A DNA stretch of 64,000 nt from Sapria himalayana (taxonomy: Eukaryota; Streptophyta; Magnoliopsida; Malpighiales; Rafflesiaceae). A model generated the notes under the pieces. The model made no database searches, had not been told where the DNA came from, and saw only the letters and a program-made list of their open reading frames with translations. The position numbers and the translations under genes are program-made. The DNA is taken from contig JAREIK010002979.1 of the NCBI GenBank assembly GCA_029783825.1, positions 359,929 to 423,928 of the forward strand. Direction: 5' to 3'. Shown in pieces: positions 1-15,880 of this stretch. How positions within the stretch are numbered: position 1 is the stretch's first letter; each line of letters begins with the position of its first letter.

Positions 1-1776
1 AGACAGACAGACAGATAGATAGATAGATAGAATGATTGATATAGATAAACATAGTTAAATAGATGGCTAGATATACTATTAGACAGATAAACAAATAGAC
101 ATATAGAGACAATAGAAAGAATTAGCGATAGATTAGTGACAAAAAGATATATAAATAAATAGATAGATAAATAGTTAGATAGAAAAATCGATAGATAGAT
201 ATTATATGGATATTCAAATCGATAGATTTGAGATATATAGATAGCTATAGATATAGATATATATATAATAGATAGTTAGATAGACAATAGATATATATTA
301 GATAGATAGATTGAATATAGATAAGAAAAAGATAGATAGATAATCAGATAGGCATATAGTTAGATAGATTGATTGATAGATAGCCAAATAAGAATATAGG
401 TAGAAATATAGATAGATATATAGATATATATTTACAAAATGCATAGATAAATACATAGACATCTAAATATTTTGATAGATTGATAAATAGTTAGATATAT
501 TGATAGATATAAAGATAGATAAATTAACAAAAAATAGATAGATAGAAGATATACACATATAGATAGATAAACATATAAACAGATAGATAGAAAGATAGAT
601 AGATACATAGATATATAGACAGATAGATATATAGATTATAGATAAATATACAAATTGATAGATATATAAACAGTGAGATAGATAAATAGATAGATAGGTA
701 GATACCGCTATAAATTTATTGACCGATATATAGATAGACCGATAGATCGATAGACAAATCAGATAGATAGACACATTGCAATATAGAGACATAGACACAT
801 GTAAATAGAAAGATAGATACACATATTGATAGATAGAAAAATAGAAATGAGATAAATATATAAACTGATAGGCAAATAGATAGATATATAGATAGACACA
901 AAGACACATAGAGAAAAAAATAGATAGACATATAGACAAATAGACAATTATAGTGATAGATTAATATAAAATTAGATAGTTTGAAAGATAGATGGATAGA
1001 TAAATAGATAGATAGACAACTAGATAGTTAGACAATTAGATAGATAGTCCGATAGACATATAAACATATAAATAGATTTATAGATTGCTAGATTGATTTA
1101 TAGTTACATAGATAGATATATAGATAGATAGAGAAAAAGATAGATAATAAAATAAATTAATATACAGATAGATATATAGATAGACAAACAAATTGATGAT
1201 AGACATAACCATATAGATAGATAGATAGATTTATAAATAGATAGATAGATAGATAGATAGACTAATAGATATAAATATAGTTAAATAGTTAGATAGATAG
1301 AAAAATACTTAGATAGACAGATAGACAAATAGATTTTTAGTAGTTAGTGAATTAGAAAGATATAAGTTAAATAGATTGATTGATTGATAGTTTGATAGAT
1401 GGATAGATAGACAAATAGATACATAGACAGTTAAATTAATAAACAAATAGAAAGTTAGACATATAGATAGATATTTAAATAGATAGATAAACAATTAGAT
1501 AGATATACAAATAATGAGATAAACATATACATAGTTAGACAAATATATAGATAGATATATAGATATAGACATATACAGATCAATGGATAAACACATAGAA
1601 TTATAGATTGATAGCCTAATAGACAGACAAACAAATAGATAGATAGATAGATAGACAGATAGATAGACAAATAGATAGATAGACAAATAGATAGATAAAT
1701 AGATTGATAGATAGATAAATAGATAATGAAATAGATAGACAGATAGTTAGATAGACAAATATATAGAAAGATATAT

Positions 1777-1824
1777 AGATAGACAGACAGATGGATATAT
1801 AGATAGACAGACAGATGGATATAT
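1777..1824. repeat. 24-bp perfect tandem duplication within array I
   Basis: Two identical 24-bp units (1777-1800 and 1801-1824) carry two GACA steps and a TGGATATAT tail. They show local slippage or unequal exchange at a scale above the 4-bp unit. Confidence 0.9.
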
Positions 1825-1912
1825 AGATATATAGATATATAGATATATAGATAGATAGATAGATAAACAAATAGATAGATAGACATACAAATAGAGAGAT
1901 ATACAGATTGAT

Positions 1913-1959
<47 letters not shown>

Positions 1960-3050
1960 TTTATGAATAGGCAGATAAACATAAAAATAGTTAAATAGTT
2001 AGAATGATACACAGATAGATATATACATAGATTGAAAGTTAGACATATAGACATATAGACAAATAGATTGGTTGATAGATAGATATCTAGATAGATTAAC
2101 AATATATAGATATAAAGATAGATTGATAGACAGATAGAAAGATAAACATTAGACATATACACAATTTTATATATTGATAGAAAGATAAATAGACTTATAG
2201 ATTGATAAACTCAAAGGTAGATAGAGAGATAAAGACATAGCCATATAGACAAATAGATAGAGGGATGATATACAGGTAGATAAATAGATAGAAGGATGAT
2301 AGACAGGCAGACAAGAAGATAGAGGAATGATAGACAAGTAGACAGATAGATAGATAATTAGATAGATAGATAGATATATAGTTAGATAGATAGATTGATA
2401 GACAAATAGATATATCGACAATTAGATAAATAGACACAAAAACATATCTATAGATATCAGATAGAAAGATAGACAAATAGACTAATCGAAAAATAGATAG
2501 TTAGATAGTTAGATAGAAAGATACATAGACATATTGATACATAGATAGTTAGACAGTTAGATAAATACATTGATCTATAGATAGATAGATACAAAATAGA
2601 CATATAAAAAGATAGAAAGAAATACATATATAAAGATAGACAAATCATCATATTGACTAATTGAAAAATAGTTATATAGAGCGATAGGTAAATAGGTAGA
2701 TAGAGAGATATATAAATAGATAGATATATATAGAGATAGAAAAATAGAAATATAGAAAGATAAATAAATAAATAGACAGATTGACATATAAACTGATTTA
2801 CTAATAGACTAATAGATAGTTGGATAGTTAGATAGATAAATAGATATATCGATACACAAATAGAAAGTTAAATAGACAGATATATAAATAGATATATAGA
2901 TAAATAAATTGAATTATAGATTGATAGTTTAATAGATATAAAGATAGTTAGATAGTTAGTTAGATAGTTAGTTAGATAGTTAGATTGAAAGATAGATAGT
3001 TACATAGATATATAGATTGACACATAGACATATATACAAAATGATACATC

Positions 3051-3154
3051 GACAAATAGATAGATAGTAAAATATATAGATAGATAGATAGATAAATGGT
3101 AAGACAAATAGATAGATAGTAAAATATATAGATAGATAGATAAATAGATGGTAA
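3051..3154. repeat. 52-bp tandem duplication within array I
   Basis: Units 3051-3102 and 3103-3154 share the order GACAAATAG ... GTAAAATATATAG ... GGTAA with only a small difference near the 3' end. This is a recent higher-order duplication inside the diverged GATA array. Confidence 0.85.
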
Positions 3155-4828
3155 GATAAACATATAGATGCATATATTCATAAAAAAATAGACTGGTAGA
3201 TAGATATTCAAATAGATTAATAGATAAATAGTCAGATAGATAGATTGATAGATATAAAAATGGCAAGATTGTAAAAAAGGTAGATATATACATACATACA
3301 TACATACACATATATATATATATATATAGAAATAGATAGATAAATAGATAGACAGAAAAATATTTAGATAGATAGATAGATAAACAAATATATAAATAAA
3401 TAGAGAAAAAAAATGATAGATAGATAGACATATAAACATATAGATAGATAGATCGACATATAAATTGATAGACAAATATATAGATAGACAATTAAATCGA
3501 TTTACAGATAGATATATATATTGATTGATAGATATACAAATAAACAGATAGATATAGGCAGATAGATATAAAAAGAGATAGATAGATACATATATAGACA
3601 AATAGATAGATAAGTGGAAAAGATAGATAGATAGATAGACGGATAGATATACAGATACATACATATATAGATAGATAAAAAGATAGATAGATAGAAAAAT
3701 ATAAAGATAGATATTAAGATACATAAATAGATATATAGATAAATAGATAGATAGACATATAAACACATATAAAAATAATCAGATAGATAGATAGACTTAT
3801 AGACTAATAGAAAAATAGATAGTTTGATAGTTAGATAAATAAATAGATAGACAAATAGTTAATTAGTTAGAGAATTAGATAGATAGACACATAAATAGAT
3901 ATATAGATAGACAAAGTGAAATATGGAAATAAAGATAGATATACCTATAGAAAGATAGAAAAATAATTAGATAGATTGATTGATGAAAAGATAAATAAAT
4001 AGATTAATAGATAGATAGATTAGTAAATTGATTGACAGATAAATAGATAGATAGATAGATAGATAGAAAAATAGGTAGATAAATAAGAAGACATTTAGAT
4101 TTATAGCCTAATAGACTAATAGACTAAAAATAGTTGGATATGAATACATAAATAGAAAGATTTATATAGAAATAGATAGGTAGACACATAGACAGACATA
4201 TAGATAGATAGATAGAATGATTGATTGAATGATAGATTGATAGACTCATAGACATAAAGATAGTTAGATAGATAAATAGATAGATAAATAGATAGTTACA
4301 TAGATATATAGATTTAAACATAGACATATATAAAAATAGATAGATAGATAGGTAGACATATAGAAATATAGATCAATATAAAGAAAGATATGAAAATAGA
4401 TATATATTTAGTTAGAAAGATCTATATACATATAGATAGATAGACAGGTAGATAAATAGTCATATAAGAATATAGGTAGATATAGGGAGAGATATATAGA
4501 TATATACACAAATATATTGATAAATAGATAAACAATAAAATATCTAGATTGACACAAAGTTAGATATATAGAAAGATAGATATGCAGATAGATAGATAGG
4601 TAGATATATAGATAAACAAATAATAGATACATAGAGAGATAGGTAGATAGACATATAGATAGATACACAAAAAGATAGGCAAAATCATAAATAGATATAT
4701 AGATATATTGATATACTGATAGATAGATAAATAGATATATAGATATATAGATTAAAAGATAGATATATAGTTAGATTTATAGATATACAAATAGAAGGAT
4801 AGACAGATAGGTAGACAAATAGACAGAC

Positions 4829-4883
<55 letters not shown>

Positions 4884-7800
4884 TAGACTAATAGATAGAT
4901 AGATAGGTAGATAGATATATAAATAGATTGATAGATAAACACATAAAAACATAGACAGATAGAAAAGAGACAGACAAAAAAATAGAATTATACATAGATA
5001 GATATATTTATAGATAGATAATTAAATAGATAAACAAACATAAGGTAGATTGATAAAAAAATAAACTAATAGACATATAGAGAAATAGATGATTATACTA
5101 ATAGGCAACTAGATAGTTTGATAGATAGACAGATAGATAAATAGATAGATATAAAATTTGATGGCTAGACAATTAGATAGATAGATGGATAGACATATAG
5201 ACATATATATAGATTTTTAAATTGAAGATTGATAGACAGATAGATAGACAAATATATAAGTCGACAAATAGATAGATAGAAAAATAGAGAGCTATATAGA
5301 TAGACACATAGATAGACATATAGATAGATAAATAGATAGATTGATTAACATACAGACAGATAGACAAATAGATAGATATTTAAATTGATAAGCAAATAGA
5401 TAGATAGATAGACAAATAAATAGGTAGACATGCATACAGATAGATAGAGAAATAGACCAATAGATAGATAGATATATCTTTAGTTAGTTAGTAAATTAGA
5501 TAGATAGAAATATAAACAAATAGATAGATTGAAAAATTAACAGATTGATAGATAGACAAATAGTTACATAGACAGATAGACAAAAATACAAATAAAAAGT
5601 TAGACATAAATATAGATATATAAAAAATGAGATAGACATATAGATAGTTATACAAATTGATAGATAGACAAATATATAAATAGACAGATAGATAGATGGA
5701 TAGATTCATGGACTTATAGATTGATAGATTAATAGATAGATATAGACATAGATAGATAGAAAGATAGATAGATTTCCAGATAGATAGATAGACAAGCAGA
5801 TTGATAAAAAACAGATTGACAAATAGATAGATACACAAATAGATAGATAGACATATAGATAGATATATATATATATAGATAGACAAATAGACATATAGAT
5901 AGATATATTGTTAGTAAGTTAGTGAATTATATAGTTACAAAGATAAACACATATATAGATTAATTGATTGATAGATTGATAGATAGATAAATATATACTT
6001 AGATAGATAGATAATTAGATAAATAGAAAGTTAGACATATATATAGATATAAAGATAATTAGACAAACATATAGATAGCTTGACAAATAGATAGATAGAC
6101 AAATATATAGATAGATAGACAGATTGATGGATAGATAGATGGATAAATGGATAGAAAGATAGATGGATATACAACTATATATATATATATATATACTTAT
6201 AGATTGATAGTCTAATGGAAAGATAAAGAAAAAGATAGATAGAGAGATACATAGATTTGGTAGATAAATAAATAGACAAATAAATAGATAAATAGATTGA
6301 TAGATAGACATATTGACAAATATATAGATACACATATAGATTGATAGACATATAAATAGATATATAGATAGATAGATAAATAGATAGATATATAATTAGA
6401 TAGATAGGCAAATCGATAAACAATTTGATACACAGATAGATATACAAATAGATAGAAAAATAGATAGAAATATAGATACACAAATAAATATAATAAAAGA
6501 TAGACAGACATATAGAAAGAGTAGTAGATAGACTGATAAATAGACAAATAGACAAAGAGATATATTAACAGATTGAAAGGTAAATAGACATATAGAAATA
6601 CAGATATATAAATAGATAAATAGAAAGATAGATAAAAATATAGATAGACAGATAGATAGACAATATATAGTCAAATAGAAAGTCAATTAAAAAGACTCGT
6701 AGACAGACAGATAAATAAATAGTAAGACGAATAGATAGATAAATATATGGATGGATAGATAGACAAATAGATAGACAAATAGATAGTTATATAGATAGAT
6801 AGAAAGATGGATAGAAGGATACATAGTTAGATAGTTGAATAAATATACAGTCAGATAAATAAATAGATAGATATATATATATAGGTAGATACATAGATTG
6901 ATAGATAGGCAGATAGATAGATAGATAGGTATATAGTTAGAATAATAGATTGATAGACAGATTGATAATTAGAATAATAGATAGATTGAGCCATATTTTA
7001 AGACAAATTAATAGATAGATTGATAGAATTTTTGATATAAAGATAGATAGACAGATTGATAGACATACAGATAGATAGATAAATATATTTATAGATAGAA
7101 AGATAGACAGATAGATTGATAGATAAATAAGTAGAATGATATATAGATAGACATATATATATGTAGATAGATAGATAGATAGATAAACATATAGATAAAA
7201 AAAGATCTATAGATAGATAAAAAGATAGATAGATAGATAGATAAATAGATACATATAAATAGATAGACAAATAGATTGATAGATATATAGACAATTAGAA
7301 AGAAAGATAGATAGATAGATTAATAGATAGTTTGAAAGATTGAAAGAAATATACAAAGACAGACAAATAAGATAGAAAAATAGATAGACATATAGATAGA
7401 AAGATATATAGACATATAAATAGATAGATATATAGACAAATATTATAGAGAAAGATTGAAAATTAGATAGATATATAGAGAGATAAATAGACAAATAGAT
7501 AGATATATAGATAGATAGATGGAAAGACATTTAGATATAAAATATAAATTGATAGATATATAGATAGATTGATAGAAAGATATATAATCAAATAGATAGA
7601 CAAATATATAGACAAGTATATAAACAAATATATAGATAAATATATAGAGAGAGAGATAGATAGACAAATAGATAGACAAATAAATAGATGGAGAAATATA
7701 TAGATAGACATATAGATTAATAGATAGATAAAGATATAGATACATTAGTTGATTGAATGATAGGCACATAGACATATTAAGATAGATAGATAGTTAGTTA

Positions 7801-9097
7801 GTTAGTTAGACAAATAGACGTACAAACAGATAGATAGATTTATAGATAGTTAGTTAGATAGATGAACAAATAGATAGATAGAAAGATAGATAGAAAAATA
7901 GATAGTTAGATAGATAGGCAGATAGATAGACAAATAGATAGATAGATAGATAGTAAAATAGTTAGATAGAAAGAAAGACATAGATAAACAGATAGATTGA
8001 TTGAAAGATAGTTAAATAAACAGATAGACACATATATAGATAGATTGATAGATAGAAAGTTATATAGAAAGATAGAAAGAGAAAGATAAATAGACAGATA
8101 TATAGATCGATAGATAGACAAATAAATAGACAGAAAGATAGACAAAAAGATAAATATATAAATACATAGAAAGATAGTTCGACATATTGATTGATAGATA
8201 GAAAAATAGGGAAATAGATAGTCAGGTTGATAGATTAATTGATTGATACATTTATAGATAGATTGATAAATTGATTGATTGACAAATTGATAAATAGATT
8301 AATAGATATATTGATAGATAGATAAATTGATAAATAGATATATTGATAGATATATAGATAAATACATATATAGACAGATATTTAGAAAGATAGATAGATA
8401 GATATACTATTAGTAAGACAGGTAGAAAGATAGATTGATAGATTAACAGATAGATAGACATATATATAGAAAGAAAGATAGATAGAAAAGATAGATAGAT
8501 AGATTAATTGATAGACATATAGATCGATTGATATATAGATAGACAGATAGCTAGATAGATAGATAGATAGATAAGCAAATAGATAGAGAGATAAATAGAT
8601 AAAAAAATAGATAAACAGATATAAAGATAGATAGATATATAGATAGATATATAAACATATATATATATATATATATATATATTGATTGATATATAGATAG
8701 GGAGATCGACTAATAGATAGATAGAAAGATAGAGATATAGATAAAAAAATTATTAGAGAGATAGATAGACAACAAGTTAATTTGATATATAAATAGAAAG
8801 ATAGATATTGAGATAGATAGATAGATAGATGGATAGGTATACAAATAATAATACAAATAGATAGATAGATAAATGATAGATAGATAGATAGACACATAGA
8901 TAGTTTGATAGATAGATAGACATACAGATAGACAGATAGATTGATAGATAAATAGATAGATAGATAGATAGATAGAAAGATAGATAAATATATAGATACA
9001 CAGACAGATAGACACATAGATCAACACATAGCTAAATATATATATAGACAAATAGAAATGCAAATAGATAGATATATAGAAATATAGTTATAAATTT

Positions 9098-9560
9098 AGA
9101 TATCAATACAGATAGTTAGATAGATAAATAGACAAATAGATAGATAGATCGATAGATATACATATAGATAGACATAAAAATAAACATATAGATAGATAGA
9201 CAAATAGATAGAAAGATTGACAAACAAATTGACACAAAGTTAGGTAGATAGATAGATAAAAAGATAGACAAATAGACAGTCATATAGATAGATAATCAGA
9301 TAGACATATAGATAGACACATAAATAGATAATTTGATAGAGAAATAGAAATTCAAATAGATAAATATATATTAATATAGATAAAGAGTTAGATATCAATA
9401 CAAATAGATAGATAGATAGACATAAAAATAGACATATAGATAGACAGATAATTAGATATAAAGAATGACAGACAAATTGACACATAGTTAGGTAGATAGA
9501 TAGATAGATAGATAAAAAGATAGATAGATAGACAGTCATTTAGATAAATAGATAGATAGA
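9098..9560. repeat. Diverged segmental duplication within array I (~250-290 bp apart)
   Basis: Rare words recur in the same order. AGATATCAATAC occurs near 9098 and 9390, GACAAATTGACACA near 9227 and 9471, and a GTTAGGTAGATAGATAG ... ATAATCAGATA string follows both. The block was copied once and then diverged. Confidence 0.7.
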
Positions 9561-10255
9561 TAGATAATCAGATAAACAGACAGATAGACTCATAGATAAA
9601 CACATAGATAGATAGATAGATAGATAAACAGATATACAGACATACAGACAAATAGATAGAAAGACAGATACACAAATAAATAGACAAGTAGATAGACAGA
9701 CAAATAGACAGATAGATATACATATAGATAGATAAAAAAGATAGATAGATAGATAAAAAGATTGATAGACAAATAGACAAACAAATATATAGTCAGATAG
9801 AATGATAGATAGATAGATCGATCGAAAGATAGATTTAAATATAAATAGACTAGTAGATAGACAATCAAATAGATAGACAGATATAAAGATAGATAGAAAG
9901 ATAGATATAAATTCATTTAGATAGAGTGATATAAATAGATATATAGATAGACAAATAGATAGAAAGAAATAAAGATATTTAGACATATTGACAGAGAGCT
10001 AGTTAGACATATTAATAGAAAGATATATATAGATAGATAGATAAATATATATACTGATAGATTGTCACAAAAAAGATAGATAGATAGTAGATACACATAT
10101 AGATAGACATGTAGATAGTGATAAAACAGACAGACAGATAGACAAATAGGTCGACAATTAGATAGACAGAAAGATAAACAAGCATATATAAAGATAGATA
10201 GACAGATAAATAGATAGATAAAAAATTAGATTAAAAATAAATAGACAAATAGATA

Positions 10256-11250
10256 ATACAAAAAAAAATTATATAAATAAGGACTAAAATAACTTTTTTT
10301 ATGATGTATTAATTTTTATAAAAATTATAAAAAAAATATTTTATAAACTTTTTAATTAAGAAACTTTAAAATTTGTATTAAAGTAACATTACATAATTAA
10401 TTCATAAGTATAATAATTTTTTTCTATATTTTAAAAATTAATATGAATTATTAAAAATTTATGACCATAAAATATAAATTTTTATATATTTTTTAACATT
10501 AAGAGTATTTTATAACAATTAGGAGAGTGGCTAGAAGACAAATCATATTTTCATGTAAGTCTTATTATATGAACTTTGTTAATTTTGTAGCTATTTGATA
10601 TTTTTTTTATAAGGCTAAACATATATATATTTTTAAATTATTTATATATTTATTGTTTAAGTAATATTATAATAAAAAATTGTAAGGTGTTTTTTTTCAT
10701 GTGTACCTTGCTACACGCACATTAATTTTATTGAAATATTTTTGATAGTAAATAAAATAAATGAGACTTTTTGAATTATATATATATATATATATATATA
10801 TTGTTTATTTAATGTTTTAATAATTAAAAATATAAATATTTTTATAATATATATATATTCACTTGTTGTCAAGACTCGAGAGACAACTCTAACAAGTGAA
10901 GCGCAATTCCTCCGAAGTCAACCATTTATCTCTCGACACCCACGCATCAAAACTTAATCGAAGATAAATGATAATTTGTTATTGATTTGAGGTACATTTT
11001 ATACCCTAATTCTTCATCGATTATCTTAACGCAAGCATGTGTGTTTTGATTCTATATTTTTTTAGGGAAATTATTCTACATTAATCACCATGGTAAGCTT
11101 GGATTGCTTATATAAACTTATTCGTATATATACTTCATTCATTTGTGATATAATGCATTCTAATTGTGTGGATGTTGATGGTGCACAGTAGGTATGCTGA
11201 CTTGATATCCACATCAATATGCATGTGTGATATAATTATAATTTCTTACA
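10256..11250 (-). repeat. Left arm of a large inverted repeat (CACTA right-end type)
   Basis: This arm matches the reverse complement of 29560-31110 in order. Shared landmarks include AAACTTTAAAATTTGTATTAAAGTAACATTA, the TTGCTACACGCACATTAAT versus ATTAATATGTGTGTAGCAA pair, a TCTCGACACCCACGCAT-type block, a GAGGTACATTTTATA block and the GGTGCACAGTAGGTATG block. The match is clear but has many small indels, so the arms are old. By homology with the right arm this is the transposase-upstream side of a CACTA copy in inverted orientation. The outer ~1.2 kb, including the terminus, is missing. Confidence 0.8.
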
Positions 11251-11331
11251 TATATATATTTTCCTATATCTATACATATAAAAATAGTATACATAAACAT
11301 AACTATATATAAATATAACAATGTATATTTA

Positions 11332-11362
<31 letters not shown>

Positions 11363-11755
11363 ACAATATATAAATGTATTTAGCAATATGTATATCAACA
11401 TATTACTATATATAAATGTATTTATCTAGATTAATATACATAACTATATATAAACATTATACATAAATAGTATACATAAATAGTATAAGGCATGCCAACT
11501 TGATATCTACATTAATATACATAACTTTAGATAAACAATATACATAAACAGAATACATAAACAGTATACATAAATATTATACATAAACAATATACATAAA
11601 CATAAGTGTATTTTATATTAAACATAACTATACATCAATATGCATGTGTGATATACTTTTAATATCTTATATAAGTGTATTTTACTATATCTATAACTAT
11701 AAAAATGGTATAGATAAACAAAAGTATATATAAATATAACAACATTTATATATAG

Positions 11756-11798
<43 letters not shown>

Positions 11799-12140
11799 AT
11801 ATAAATGTATTTAACAATATGCATATCAACATATTACTATATATAAATATATTTATCTACATTAATATACATAACTACATATAAACAGAATACAAAAACA
11901 GTATAAGGTATGCTGACTTGATATCTACATCAATATACATAACTATATATAAATAGTATACATAAATAGTATACATAAACATATGTGTATTTTATATAAG
12001 TGTATTTAAACATAATTATACATCAATATGCATGTGTGATATAATTCAAATTTCTTATATAACTGTATTTTACAATATCTATAACTATAAAAATGGTATA
12101 CATAAACATAACTAAATATAAATATAACAACATATATTTA

Positions 12141-12203
<63 letters not shown>

Positions 12204-12532
12204 ATATAAATGTATTTAACAATATGTATATCAACATATTACTATATATAAATGTATCTATCAACATTAATATACATAACTATATATAAACATTATACAT
12301 AAATAGTATAAGGTATGCCAACTTGATATCTACATCAATATACATAACTATATATAAACAGTATACATAAATAGTATACATAAACATAAGTGTATTTTAT
12401 ATTAAACATAACTATAAATCAATATGCATGTGTGATATACTTTGAATTTCTTATATAAGTGCATTTTACTATATCTATAACTATAAATATAGTATATTTG
12501 AACATAACTATATATAAATATAACAATGTATA

Positions 12533-12604
<72 letters not shown>

Positions 12605-12966
12605 CTATATATAACTATATATAACTATATATAAATGTATTTAACAATATGCATATCAACATATTACTTTATATAAATATATTTATCTACATTAATATAC
12701 ATAACTACATATAAACAGAATACATAAACAGTATAAGGTATGCTGACTTGATATCTACATCAATATACATAACTATATACAAACAGTATACATAAATATA
12801 TGTGTATTTTATATAAGTGTATTTAAACATAACTATACATCAATATGCATGTGTGATATAATTCGAATTTCTCATATAAGTGTATTTTACTATATCTATA
12901 ACTATAAAAATGGTATACATAAACATAACTATATAAAAATATAACAATGTATATTTAATATACATA

Positions 12967-13001
<35 letters not shown>

Positions 13002-13830
13002 ACTATATATAAAAGTATTTAACAATATGTATATCAACATATTACTATATATAAATGTATTTATCTACATTTATATACATAACTATATATAAACATTATA
13101 CATAAATAGTATACATAAATAGTATAAGGTATGCCAACTTGATATCTACATCAATATACATAACTATATATAAACATTATACATAAATAGTATACATAAA
13201 CATAAGTGTATTTAATATTAAACATAACTATACATCAATATGCATGTGTGATATACTTTGAATTTATTATATAAGTGCATTTTACTATATCTATAACTAT
13301 AAAAATAGTATACATAAACATAACTATATATAAATATAACAACGTATATTAATATATATATATATATATATATAACTATATGTAAATGTATCTAACAATA
13401 TGTATATCAACATATTACTATATATAAATATATTTATCTACATTAATATACATAACTACATATAAACAGAATACATAAATAGAATACATAAATAGTATAT
13501 GGTATGCCGACTTGATATCTACATCAATCTCCATAACTATATATAAACAGTATACATAAACAGTATACATAAACTTATGTGTATTTTATTTAAGTGTGTT
13601 TAAACAGAACTATACATCAATATGCATGTGTGATATAATTCGAATTTCAATATAAGTGTATTTTACTATATCTATAGCTATAAAAATAGTATACATAAAC
13701 ATAACTATATATAAATATAACAACATATATTTAATATACATATATATAGATATATAATTATATATAAATGTATTTAACATTATGTATATCAACATATTAT
13801 TATATAAAAATATATTTATCTACATTAATA
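11180..13830. repeat. ~400-bp tandem satellite with alternating A/B monomers
   Basis: A landmark, CATCAATATGCATGTGTGATATA, recurs near 11210, 11635, 12020, 12418, 12838, 13233 and 13614, about 400 bp apart. The next bases alternate strictly: GATATAATT (A) at positions 1, 3, 5 and 7, GATATACTT (B) at 2, 4 and 6. A second landmark alternates in step, GGTATGCTGACTTG versus GGTATGCCAACTTG. This is a dimeric higher-order repeat of ~800 bp, about 6.5 monomers long. Internal (TA)n blocks vary in length between monomers, and one is partly replaced by (CA)n near 12966-12988. The right arm at 29.6-29.8 kb has a single related copy, so the array expanded in the left arm. Confidence 0.85.
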
Positions 13831-15880
13831 TCTATACATAGCCATATCTCTAATTATATTTAATTACTTGAAAAAAAATATATAACTACATCTACATGTA
13901 TATCTACAAGCTCTATAAACTTAATATCCATTCATATCATTCATCCCATTCATACAAGTTTTTTTTTGGATATTGTATAAATATCATTTTCTCATATATT
14001 TTAGAAACATAAATTTAATTTTTTCAATCTTAAATGTTTTATATTGTATTTTTATATGTGTGTATAAATCATTATGATTTAATATGTTTAGGGTTTGCTT
14101 TTTTGATTTACTTAATATCATTTAACTAAAATTGATTTCTAATAAAATGTTCATTTGTTAAAATTCATTTTGTAAATTTCAAAACAAATAATAATATGTT
14201 TGTGTAATAAATATTATAAAAAATTTCTAAAATATATATGTGATATAGTTTCAATTTACAAAGATAAAACTTTAAAAATAAAATTTATTTACAGAATAAA
14301 ATTTGCACCTCATAATATATAATATGTTATATTTATTATAAATAAATACGGTTTGAAATGTATCTATTAATTAAAAAAAATATTGTAATGTATTAAATTT
14401 GAAAAATAAATTTAAAAATAATTATTAAAAAAACAAAATCATATATTTAATGGTCATTTTTATATATTGAATAAAATAAAAAAAATAATTACGTCTAGAA
14501 AAATTTACTCTTGAATTTATATGGTAATCTATTGTGTTTGAACATAATTAAAGAAATAATTGATTTTTTACAAAATAATAAAGGCATGTATTTATATGCA
14601 CTACATTAAATTTGTTTGAATTTTAAAGTTTCTAAAAATTTATTAATAATAATAAATAATAGGTAGAAATTTATCATAGGCATTAATATTTTAATAAAAA
14701 AATTATATAGAAAAACAAAAACAATATTATCTATTTATGAACTATATTTTAATTTTTATCATTATTTAAAAAAAAAATAATTTACAAATATGCCAACTTA
14801 ATTTATTTATATGAGTATAATGATAGTTAATTTAATATAAATATTAAAAAAACAACAATTTGAATAAAATAGTAGCTTATATATTTACTTCATAATTTCA
14901 TTTTACGCATTAATATGCTTCATACACACTTACACACAAATATTTGTTTTAAATATAAATAATTTACAATATTTTATAAATTGTGTACAATATATAATAT
15001 TTTATTTAAATTAAATTTTCAAAATCAAAAAATTTTAAATACATTCACACACACACATACACACATATATAATAGTTTCATGTGTACCTTTAAAAATATA
15101 TTACGTATATAGGTATATGTGTGTGTTTGTGTAGGTGTAGAGTAGTATATGCATGCATACAAGTATATACACACTACTTTTAAAATGTAGATACATGTGT
15201 GAATATATTTACAAGTACAAAAATGTTTATGCTAATATATAATGTATACTAATGTATATGGATGTATAAATGTGTGTATGTGTGTAGGGCAGTGTATATG
15301 CACATTATATTCATACATATATATGTAAATATCAACATTAATTTTGAGAAGAAAAATACTTGGGCAAATAAAAATATTAACATGTTCCACAAATTCATGA
15401 GAGCATGAGCAAAAAGTGACATTATTGCAAGATACTACTAATATCCCATCTATAACACTTTGCCTCAAAATTTGATCAGATTACTACTTGCAATGATAAG
15501 GTTCATTCAATACTACATATCATGGAGTTACATTTTCATTCAATACTATAATTTGTTCAAATAAAAAATTCTATATAATATCTTCTTCAACAACTCTTCT
15601 ATCTTCTTTTTCTAGTCTTGATAAGCTATTTTTAATTTTGATTATATGTACATTTCTTATCTAATATCTTTAGTTCAAACTATTGTAATAGTAAAATACA
15701 TTAAATCAATCTAGGCCTGACATCTTTCTTTTCTATGAGATATTTGATTATAGAATATTTAGTATATTTTATGACTTTGGTTCCCACTAAATATGATATT
15801 AATTTGCCAAGAGAAAAGATTATTGATACAAGTTCTTTTTCTATAGTGGTGTAATTCAATTGGGCATTTTAGAATGTGTT
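13831..15880. other. AT-rich intergenic stretch, no gene recognised
   Basis: The sequence is strongly AT-rich with scattered (CA/TG) runs near 15045-15065 and 15115-15140. The part around 15340-15860 is less skewed and has a 78-codon minus-strand frame (15232-15468), but I recognise no domain. Decayed transposon interior is the most likely content. Confidence 0.5.

Larger units (their letters stand above)
1..10255. repeat. GATA/GACA tetranucleotide array I (left edge open)
   Basis: The plus strand is almost wholly built from TAGA units with many variants (CAGA, CAAA, TTGA, AAGA). The array is diverged, not a clean microsatellite. It runs off the left edge, so its full length is unknown. It contains pure (AT)n blocks at 1915-1957 and 4831-4881 and local duplications listed separately. 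The right edge is sharp: TAGA units stop near 10255, where CACTA-family AT-rich sequence starts. The mix of GATA and GACA resembles Bkm-type simple repeats. No gene is supported here; long minus-strand reading frames arise because CTAT repeats lack stop codons. Confidence 0.95.

Noticed and set aside
463..9986. Dozens of 60-264-codon minus-strand frames rich in Tyr, Leu, Ser and Ile in array I
   Set aside because: A CTAT tetranucleotide read in any frame gives codons for Leu-Ser-Ile-Tyr and no stop, so long frames are automatic. No start context, promoter or domain supports translation.
12840..13795. 60-66-codon frames in the satellite
   Set aside because: They recur with the tandem monomer and are Tyr/Ile-rich from TA repeats; no coding evidence.
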